64,000 bases of DNA from Bacteroidales bacterium (lineage in GTDB: Bacteria > Bacteroidota > Bacteroidia > Bacteroidales > F082). Below the pieces are notes generated by a model. The model was not told where the DNA came from. It ran no database searches and saw only the letters and a list, made by a program, of their open reading frames with translations. This document shows, piece after piece, positions 56,830 through 64,000 of this stretch (its first letter is position 1; every line of letters starts with the position of its first letter). Both the position numbers and the translations under genes were made by a program. The stretch spans positions 1-64,000 of the forward strand of contig JAFGYB010000055.1 in assembly GCA_016936355.1 (NCBI GenBank), in the 5' to 3' direction.

Positions 56830-57351
56830 ATGGTGAAGAAGAATAGTGAGTTGGTCATCCCGTTTAAGGGGTTAGATTTGGGAAGGCATCACTACGACTT
56901 TGTGGTAGAAGACGCGTTCATTAAAGAGCTGGAACTTCCGGACATCACTGGTGGCACGCTGGAGGTTTCCCTGGAGCTGGAAAAGGAATCCACATTGATG
57001 GTGTTCGATTTTCTACTGAAGGGTTCTGTTGTGTTGCCCTGCGACCGATGCCTGGTAGCATACGAGCAATCACTGGAAGGACAATTCCGGCTCATTGTAA
57101 AGATGGGAGAAGCCTTTCAGGAGCTTTCGGATGAAATGGTGGAAATCCCTGCCACGGAAGCACGCATTGATTTGAGTCAGTATGTGTACGAATATATTTT
57201 ACTCATGCTGCCCCTGAAGAAAGTGCACCCTGATGATGCTGAGGGCAACAGTACCTGCGATCCGGAAATGTTGAAGAAACTGGAACATCATCAGGAAAAG
57301 AATATTGATCCCCGGTGGGAAGTATTAAAAGATTTGAAAAACAAAAAATAG
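56830..57351 (+). CDS. DUF177/YceD family protein
   Basis: VLPCDRCLVAYEQSLEGQFRLIVKM; directly upstream of rpmF. Confidence 0.9.
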   Translation: MVKKNSELVIPFKGLDLGRHHYDFVVEDAFIKELELPDITGGTLEVSLELEKESTLMVFDFLLKGSVVLPCDRCLVAYEQSLEGQFRLIVKMGEAFQELSDEMVEIPATEARIDLSQYVYEYILLMLPLKKVHPDDAEGNSTCDPEMLKKLEHHQEKNIDPRWEVLKDLKNKK

Positions 57352-57374
57352 TCAGAATATAAAACACAAATAAA

Positions 57375-57563
57375 ATGGCACATCCAAAAAGAAAAACTTC
57401 AAAAACAAGAAGAGATAAAAGAAGAACTCACTTAAAGGCCCACGCTCCTGTATTGGCTACCTGTCCCACAACCGGCACTGTACATGTTTACCACAGAGCT
57501 TATTATGTGGATGGAGACCTTTACTACAAAGGCAAATTGGTATCACAGGGTGCCGAAGCCTAA
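57375..57563 (+). CDS. rpmF: 50S ribosomal protein L32
   Basis: [41 protein letters not shown]. Confidence 0.97.
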   Translation: MAHPKRKTSKTRRDKRRTHLKAHAPVLATCPTTGTVHVYHRAYYVDGDLYYKGKLVSQGAEA

Positions 57564-57626
57564 ATTTCTTTCGGTCCAAAAACTTATCGTTTTGTTTTCA
57601 TCAGCAAAACCATAAATACATTTGAT

Positions 57627-57662
57627 AAAGCCTTTGTTTTCTTAGGGAAGCAAAGGCTTTTA
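57627..57662 (+). terminator. Terminator between rpmF and fabH
   Basis: AAAGCCTTTG-ttttcttagggaag-CAAAGGCTTT then tat. Confidence 0.75.
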
Positions 57663-57722
57663 TATTGACAGCCCGACGGCCGGGCCTCAAAACAAAACAC
57701 AAATTCTTCGAAATCTGAGACA

Positions 57723-58724
57723 ATGGGAAAATTAAAAGCGGCCATTACCGGGGTTCATGGTTGGGTTCCGGAAGACGTACTGACCAATCAGGATCTTGAA
57801 AAAATGGTGGACACTACGGATGAGTGGATTCTTACCCGTACCGGAATCAGGGAACGACACATATTAAAGGGGGAAGGCAAAGGCACTTCCGATATGGCTG
57901 CTGAAGCTGTTAAAGGATTGTTGGAAAAAACCAATACAAAACCGGAGGAAGTAGATTTACTGATTTGTGCCACGGTAACTCCGGACATGCAGTTTCCTGC
58001 TACGGCCAATGTTGTCAGCGATAAGGTGGGAATTAAAAATGCGTTCAGCTTCGATATGAATGCTGCCTGTTCCACTTTTATCTATGCTTTGATTACCGCT
58101 TCCAAATATGTTGAATCAGGAGAATACAAAAAAGTGATCGTGATTGGTGCCGATAAGATGTCCTCTATTGTGGATTACACGGACCGGGCTACCTGTGTGA
58201 TTTTCGGAGATGGTGCTTCGGCTGTTATGCTGGAACCCACCGAATCGGAGGAGGGGATTATCGATCATCGGTTTTATACCGACGGAGCCGGACGAATTCA
58301 TCTGCATCAGAAAGCGGGGGGATCTGTTAAACCCGCCAGTCACGATACGGTCAATGACCGCGAACACTTTATTTACCAGGAAGGACAGCCCGTATTTAAG
58401 TTTGCCGTCACCAATATGGCCGACGTGGCCGAAGAAATCATGGTGCGCAACAACCTGAAATCTGAGGAGGTTAACTGGCTCGTTCCTCATCAGGCCAATC
58501 TGCGGATTATTGAAGCCACGGCCAAGCGAATGAAACTCGATAAGAATAAGGTGATGATCAACATCCAGCGTTATGGAAACACAACCAATGCCACGATTCC
58601 TTTGTGTTTGTATGAATGGGAAGATCAGCTGAAAAAGGGCGATAACATTGTGCTGGCAGCTTTCGGTGGTGGTTTTACCTGGGGAGGCATTTATCTGAAA
58701 TGGGCCTACGACGGTAAAAAATAA
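57723..58724 (+). CDS. fabH: Beta-ketoacyl-ACP synthase III
   Basis: [59 protein letters not shown]. Confidence 0.97.
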   Translation: MGKLKAAITGVHGWVPEDVLTNQDLEKMVDTTDEWILTRTGIRERHILKGEGKGTSDMAAEAVKGLLEKTNTKPEEVDLLICATVTPDMQFPATANVVSDKVGIKNAFSFDMNAACSTFIYALITASKYVESGEYKKVIVIGADKMSSIVDYTDRATCVIFGDGASAVMLEPTESEEGIIDHRFYTDGAGRIHLHQKAGGSVKPASHDTVNDREHFIYQEGQPVFKFAVTNMADVAEEIMVRNNLKSEEVNWLVPHQANLRIIEATAKRMKLDKNKVMINIQRYGNTTNATIPLCLYEWEDQLKKGDNIVLAAFGGGFTWGGIYLKWAYDGKK

Positions 58725-58737
58725 TCAATTTTCTTTC

Positions 58738-59775
58738 TTATTGGGCTGATACACTGGCTGTACTCCCTCTGGGAATCAGTTTGGTATCAATGATGTGGAT
58801 TTGCTGGTGACTGTCTTCAGGATGTTCGATGCGTTGAATGAGTAAGTCCACAGCAACCTGTCCTACCCTGGCCAGTGAATGGTGGATGATGGAAATAGTC
58901 GGTTTGTACATCAGGGCAATGGGGCCGTCGCTGAAGCTGATGACTCCAACCTGTTCGGGAATGTCGATTTCCAGTTCCTGAAGAGCTGGAATGATACCGG
59001 AGAGGACTTCGTCGCTGATACACATAATCCCATCGGCATGATCGGGCTTACTGAAGAGGTCCAAAACCTTTCTCCGGCTTTCGCGGGAGTCGTCGGCAAA
59101 AACAACGGTATGTTCTTCCATTTTATAATCTTTCAGTGCTTTTCTAAAGCCCTTCAACCGCTGCTGGGTGATGTACAGCGATTCATTTCCTCCAAAATAA
59201 GCCAGCTTTTTTCTTCCTGATTCGATGAGGTGTTCTGTTGCTGTGTAGGCGGCCCTCGTGTCATCAATAACGACTTTGGTATTGCCGTAATTTTCAAATA
59301 CCCGGTCGAAGAATACCACAGGAATTCCTTCTTCTTCGAGCTGTTTGAAATGTTGGTAATCGGTGGTTTCTTTGGTTATAGCCACTAACAGTCCGTCTAC
59401 CTGACCCGAAAGCAAAAGATCCGTGTTTTGTTTTTCCCTTTCGTACGATTCGTTGGAAGAAAGGATCAGCACATTGTAGCCGGCATTGTAACAAAATTCG
59501 GAAACCCCGCGGATCATCGACGGGAAAGCATACAATGTAATCTCAGGGATGATCAGCCCAATAATCTTACTGTATGAGTTTCTTAAACTGAGGGCAAATG
59601 CATTGGGATTGTAATGCATTTTCTGGGCGAGTTTTCTGATTTCTTCTTTTCTTTCGGAGCTGATGTCGGGGTGATTTCTGAGCGCGCGAGAAACGGTAGT
59701 ATGCGAAACGCCCAGCTGATTGGCAATGTCTTTGAGTGTCACCCTTCTTTTCTTCTTATACTCCATATTTTCCAC
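58738..59775 (-). CDS. LacI family transcriptional regulator
   Basis: VTLKDIANQLGVSHTTVSRALRNHPDISSERKEEIRKLAQKMHYNPNAFALSLR. Confidence 0.96.
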   Translation of the reverse strand: MENMEYKKKRRVTLKDIANQLGVSHTTVSRALRNHPDISSERKEEIRKLAQKMHYNPNAFALSLRNSYSKIIGLIIPEITLYAFPSMIRGVSEFCYNAGYNVLILSSNESYEREKQNTDLLLSGQVDGLLVAITKETTDYQHFKQLEEEGIPVVFFDRVFENYGNTKVVIDDTRAAYTATEHLIESGRKKLAYFGGNESLYITQQRLKGFRKALKDYKMEEHTVVFADDSRESRRKVLDLFSKPDHADGIMCISDEVLSGIIPALQELEIDIPEQVGVISFSDGPIALMYKPTISIIHHSLARVGQVAVDLLIQRIEHPEDSHQQIHIIDTKLIPRGSTASVSAQ

Positions 59776-60004
59776 TGTTTCAGCGGGCTAAGATAAAAAA
59801 TATCCTGAGGTAGTCTGGTTTTTTCATCAGAAAACAATCGTTTGCAAAAGTTATTAACAATATTGCCCGAGTTATGAACAATTCAGGTGTGTGTTCACGT
59901 GTGCGGAAAATCAGCGATGGAATCGACTTGTTTTTCAGGTAATTAATGAATTATTTTTATCGCACCGTTAATTTTAATTTATGAATTATTGGTACCATAT
60001 ATAG

Positions 60005-60049
60005 AAACTTTCGGGTCCTATCCATGGGGGACTAACAGAAAGTTTTTTT
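60005..60049 (+). terminator. Terminator-like hairpin in the leader of TonB receptor gene
   Basis: AAACTTTC-GGGTCC-...-GGACT-aaca-GAAAGTTTTTTT. Confidence 0.55.
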
Positions 60050-60104
60050 GTTCGGATGAACACGGCACCAATAAAATTCATTTTAATCATTAAAAATTAA
60101 AAGC

Positions 60105-62768
60105 ATGAAAAAAATTGTACGAGTCCTTTTGGTGCTTCTGGCTTTTACTTTCACATCGGGAGTATGGGCACAGGGTACTATTAAAGGAACAGTAACCCTG
60201 CCAAACGGAAATACAGTTCCCAGTGCCAGTATATTGTTAAAGGGAACTACAACCGGTACGGTATCAGGAGATAATGGAAATTATACACTTCAGGTGCCTG
60301 CCGGAAAAAATGTCCTGCAAATATCTTTTACAGGTTTCAAGCCGATCAATTATCAGTTTGATATAAAGAACGGCCAAACAATAACCAAAAACTTCAAGTT
60401 GTCGGAAGATCTTTTGTCACTTGACCAGGTGGTGGTGACCGGGGTTCAGAATCAGCAGACAAAGTTAAAGTCCAGTGTGGCTATCACAACAGTTTCTTCT
60501 AAAACGATTAATGAAATATCACCTCGCGGTACGGCTGATTTGCTGAAATCCGTTCCGGGTTTCTATGTGGAAAGCTCAGGTGGAAAGGGAAATGCTAATG
60601 TTTTTGCCCGGGGACTTCCCAGTGCCGGCGGCTTGCGTTATGTGCAGCTTCAGGAAGACGGAATGCCTGTATTTGAATACGGTGATTTGATGTTTGGTAA
60701 CACAGACATCATGGTTCGGGTTGACCAAACAGTTTCCCGTATGGAAGCTGTCAGAGGCGGTTCCGCTTCGGTGCTGACCAGTAACGCTCCCGCAGGGATC
60801 ATCAACTTTATTTCCAAAACCGGCGGCCCTGTTACCAAAGGAACGTTTATTCAATATGTGGGTCTTACGTACATGCACTCCCGCACAGGATTTGATGTAG
60901 GGGGTCCTATTTCCAAGAACCTTCGGTATAATATTGGTGGTTTTTACAGAGCTGATGATGGCATCCGTTCTCCCGGCTATACTGCCAACAACGGGGGACA
61001 GATCAAAGCCAATATTACTTATTTGCTGAAAAAGGGTTATTTGAGACTAAGAACAAAGGTGCTGAATGACCGGACGATTGCCTATTTGCCTTTCCCCATG
61101 CAGGGTGATCCGGCTACCAGTATTCCGGGTTTTAGTGCCAATTACGGAACCATGAAGAGTCTGGATCTGATGCGTTTGCATGCAACAACACCAACCGGTG
61201 GTGCCGTGAATGAAAATCTGGCTGATGGTATGTATCCGAAAATTTTCGGATTCGGTGGTGAAGCTTATTTTGAACTGGGTAACAACTGGAGCTTCAAAGA
61301 CAACTTCCAGAAATCAGTGATCAATCTTCAGTTTAACTCCATTTTTGGAATAGATCCTCCGGTCAGTGCCAGCGCTTATGCCGCCAGCAGAGGACTAACC
61401 AGTTACCATTATGCCTTTGCCGATGGATACAATGCCGGGAAAGCCATTTCTGCTTCTGAAATGAACAATTTAAATGGCAACGGATTGGTAGCTACCTATG
61501 GCTGGTGGGCTGTGAACCTTCCGCTTTCGGAATTTGGCAACGACATGAAGTTTACCAAAAAAATGAAAAACAATACGTTTACTGCCGGATGGTATTTCTC
61601 CACCAATAAAGTATCCTCCAAATGGTGGTGGCACAACATGCTGGTGGATGTTTCGGGAAACAATACCCGCAAGCTGAACCTCATCAACGATGCCACAGGT
61701 CAGTCACTGACCACCGACGGTTATACTCAATACGGTACTTTGTACCGCGATTATTATGGATTGACCCGCATCAATGCGCTGTATTTTCTCGATGAATGGG
61801 ATCTGGGCGCATTGACTGTCAATGCCGGATTGCGCTGGGATATGGGAAGAACCTATGGTTATACGGAAAACACCAAAAATTACACGTATGATGTAAATGG
61901 AGACGGAATCATTTCACCTGCTGAAACCAATATCCAGTACGGTGACGGAACCTTTATTCCGTTCCATTTCAACTACAGTGTTTTGTCCTGGTCCCTGGGG
62001 TTGAACTACGAATTTAATAAAAACACAGCCATTTTTGCCCGGGCCAGTAACGGACACCGTGCTCCTGCCGACCGTGCCTATGCCTTTGGTGCCACGACGT
62101 CTACCCCCAACGGATTTCCATCCAGTGCCAAAGTGGAAAGCATCAACCAGTATGAACTGGGGTTGAAATACAACTCTTCCAAGCTGGCTCTTTTTGCCAC
62201 TGCTTTTTACAGTTACTTCAACCATATTGCCTTTACAGATTTTGTTAATCAGGGAGGAACTTTGACGGCTGTGCAACAGTATTATAATACCTCGGCAGTT
62301 GGTCTTGAACTGGAAGCCGCAGCTCAGTTGGGCAATTTGAACCTTTCTTTAACGGGAACTTATCAGGATGCCAAATACCACAACTGGGTGTATCATGATG
62401 CTACCGGACAGTTGTATGATTTCAACAACCATTACATCCAGAGATTGCCTAAAATCTATTTTACATTTAGACCTACTTATCAGATTGGTAAGCTGAATTT
62501 AAGTGTCGCCTGGCAATATTTTGGCAAACGATATACCAATCCTGAAAACAAACAGGTACTGCCTCAGTTCTCACAAATCAATGCATTTGTCGACTATCAT
62601 TTAACCAATCATATTACTGTTTCTGTGGCAGGCAACAACCTGTTTAACGCTATTGGACTTACAGAAGGTGACCCCCGTTCGGGATTGACCAGTGTGAACA
62701 GCAATTATTTTTATGCTCGTTCCATTCTGGGCCGTTCGGCTGTACTGTCCTTCCGGTATAACTTCTAA
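60105..62768 (+). CDS. TonB-dependent receptor with carboxypeptidase-like N-terminal domain
   Basis: GTIKGTVTLPNGNTVPSASILLKGTTTGTVSGDNGNYTLQVPAG; plug MEAVRGGSASVLTSNAPAGIINFISKTGG; C-terminal SAVLSFRYNF. Confidence 0.95.
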   Translation: MKKIVRVLLVLLAFTFTSGVWAQGTIKGTVTLPNGNTVPSASILLKGTTTGTVSGDNGNYTLQVPAGKNVLQISFTGFKPINYQFDIKNGQTITKNFKLSEDLLSLDQVVVTGVQNQQTKLKSSVAITTVSSKTINEISPRGTADLLKSVPGFYVESSGGKGNANVFARGLPSAGGLRYVQLQEDGMPVFEYGDLMFGNTDIMVRVDQTVSRMEAVRGGSASVLTSNAPAGIINFISKTGGPVTKGTFIQYVGLTYMHSRTGFDVGGPISKNLRYNIGGFYRADDGIRSPGYTANNGGQIKANITYLLKKGYLRLRTKVLNDRTIAYLPFPMQGDPATSIPGFSANYGTMKSLDLMRLHATTPTGGAVNENLADGMYPKIFGFGGEAYFELGNNWSFKDNFQKSVINLQFNSIFGIDPPVSASAYAASRGLTSYHYAFADGYNAGKAISASEMNNLNGNGLVATYGWWAVNLPLSEFGNDMKFTKKMKNNTFTAGWYFSTNKVSSKWWWHNMLVDVSGNNTRKLNLINDATGQSLTTDGYTQYGTLYRDYYGLTRINALYFLDEWDLGALTVNAGLRWDMGRTYGYTENTKNYTYDVNGDGIISPAETNIQYGDGTFIPFHFNYSVLSWSLGLNYEFNKNTAIFARASNGHRAPADRAYAFGATTSTPNGFPSSAKVESINQYELGLKYNSSKLALFATAFYSYFNHIAFTDFVNQGGTLTAVQQYYNTSAVGLELEAAAQLGNLNLSLTGTYQDAKYHNWVYHDATGQLYDFNNHYIQRLPKIYFTFRPTYQIGKLNLSVAWQYFGKRYTNPENKQVLPQFSQINAFVDYHLTNHITVSVAGNNLFNAIGLTEGDPRSGLTSVNSNYFYARSILGRSAVLSFRYNF

Positions 62769-62784
62769 AAGAACTTGTTCTTTT
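62767..62784. repeat. Inverted repeat overlapping the TonB receptor stop codon
   Basis: AAAAGAAC-TT-GTTCTTTT. Confidence 0.7.
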
Positions 62785-62878
62785 CGTATGGTTTGGATGT
62801 TTCGCTGCGGTAATCAAAATAATGCGTGAACTGGATATGCGGAGAATGCGAAACACCCTCAATAGTGATGATTCGTTT

Positions 62879-62906
62879 CATGGGGCTCTTTTTAAAGAGC
62901 CCCATG
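62879..62906. repeat. 28-nt perfect inverted repeat (13-bp arms)
   Basis: CATGGGGCTCTTT-TT-AAAGAGCCCCATG. Confidence 0.9.
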
Positions 62907-62959
62907 TGATGAATTGGATAGAGTTGGCCGTGTTTCTTGAAACAAAATTTTGAAAGAAG

Positions 62960-64000
62960 ATGCATAATATTCATATCAGTCCCATCGATATCGGAATCAT
63001 GTTGGTGTACATCGTGGGAATTGCTGTTTGGGGACTCTTGTACAGTAAGAAAAAATCTAAGGGAGATACCCATGAAGGTTATTTTCTCGCAGGTCGAAAC
63101 ATGACCTGGCCCATAGTGGGTATTACTCTGTATGCTGCCAACATGGGAAGTCCTGCTTTGGTTGGTTTGGCCGGAGACGCCTACAGTACGGGGATTTCAG
63201 TTTTTAATTACGAATGGATGGCCCTGGTGGTACTGGTTTTCTTTGCCATTTTCTTCCTGCCTTTTTATTTGAGAAGTAAGGTATACACCATGCCCGAGTT
63301 TCTGCAACGGCGATTCGATATCCGTTCCCGGTATTATTTTTCCTTTATTACATTGGTGGGAAACATTATTATTGATACGGCCGGTATTCTGTATTCGGGC
63401 GCTTTGATAGTAAAGATGATTTTTCCTTCCATGGAACTGTGGCACATCATAGCCATACTTGCCTTGATCACCGCCGCTTATACCGTGACGGGTGGTTTGT
63501 CAGCCGTAATGTACACAGAAGCGGTTCAGGGTGTGCTGCTGATGCTGGGGGCTGTGTTTCTGAGCTATTTTGCACTGAAAAAGATTGATTTCAACTTTGC
63601 GGCCATTGTACACGATACCCCTCATTCCATGCTCAGTTTAATTCGTCCCATGAGCGACAAAGCCATGCCCTGGCTGGGGCTTGTGGTGGGGGTGCCGTTG
63701 CTGGGATTCTATTTTTGGGGAACCAACCAGTTTATGGTGCAGCGGGTGCTGAGTGCCAAAAATACCGATCACGGTCGATGGGGCGCTTTGTTTGCCGGTA
63801 TATTAAAATTACCCGGGTTGTTTATTGTGGTATTCCCCGGGATCATCGGAAGAATGTTATATCCCCACCTCTCCAGTCCAGATTTGGTTTACCCGACTAT
63901 GTTGTTTAACCTGTTGCCCGTGGGGATCTTGGGGATTGTTCTGGCAGGTTTGATTGCTGCCATTTCATCCAGCATCAGTGCTACACTGAATTCGGCCAGT
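62960..64000 (+). CDS. Sodium:solute symporter (SSS) family transporter, truncated by window end
   Basis: Own translation from ATG 62960: MHNIHISPIDIGIMLVYIVGIAVWGLLYSKKKSKGDTHEGYFLAGRNMTWPIVGITLYAANMGSPALVGLAGDAY..., open to 64000. Confidence 0.93.
   Translation, partial: MHNIHISPIDIGIMLVYIVGIAVWGLLYSKKKSKGDTHEGYFLAGRNMTWPIVGITLYAANMGSPALVGLAGDAYSTGISVFNYEWMALVVLVFFAIFFLPFYLRSKVYTMPEFLQRRFDIRSRYYFSFITLVGNIIIDTAGILYSGALIVKMIFPSMELWHIIAILALITAAYTVTGGLSAVMYTEAVQGVLLMLGAVFLSYFALKKIDFNFAAIVHDTPHSMLSLIRPMSDKAMPWLGLVVGVPLLGFYFWGTNQFMVQRVLSAKNTDHGRWGALFAGILKLPGLFIVVFPGIIGRMLYPHLSSPDLVYPTMLFNLLPVGILGIVLAGLIAAISSSISATLNSAS

Noticed and set aside
57671-57685. GCCCG-acggc-CGGGC mini-hairpin before fabH
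   Set aside because: Only 5 bp and next to a better terminator; not separately interpretable.
1-64000. CRISPR arrays, IS elements, prophage, toxin-antitoxin, restriction or other defence genes
   Set aside because: Looked for regular repeat-spacer patterns and characteristic proteins by eye; none seen. A tool-based search (CRISPRCasFinder, ISfinder, PADLOC/DefenseFinder) would be decisive.

Overview
A 64 kb chromosomal segment of a Bacteroidota genome. The Bacteroidota assignment rests on TAnnTTTG -7 promoter boxes, T9SS genes and cargo domains, DUF4270/DUF5777 proteins and TonB receptors. A closer assignment to Bacteroidales or relatives is inference. Most of the window is dense housekeeping: S41 peptidase, GT9, trkA-trkH, mlaE-mlaF, queD-folE, fabD, RNase R, purH-mreBCD, rseP, M23 peptidase, porW/sprE-like TPR lipoprotein, bactofilin, atpZ-like, greA, HIT, ribF, asd, glmS, short starch synthase, proline dehydrogenase, DUF177-rpmF-fabH. 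There are two tRNA genes, Leu(CAA) and Ala(GGC), and several strong intrinsic terminators. I saw no rRNA, CRISPR array, IS/transposase, phage module or recognisable defence system. The least ordinary regions are: (i) 16.2-22.1 kb, a TonB receptor + beta-helix-like lipoprotein + T9SS-exported protein behind a control region with four 10-bp-phased direct repeats and a 13-bp inverted repeat; (ii) 58.7-64 kb, a LacI-type regulator / TonB receptor / SSS symporter locus with a terminator-like leader hairpin and a perfect 28-nt intercistronic palindrome; (iii) a lone helical protein gene at 10.5-11.2 kb with a 13-bp hairpin upstream; (iv) a sigma factor translationally coupled to a multi-TM protein at 35.9-36.9 kb; (v) neighbourhoods where atpZ, mreBCD and rseP are separated from the partners I would expect. 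Family names come from recognising translated motifs. No database search was run.
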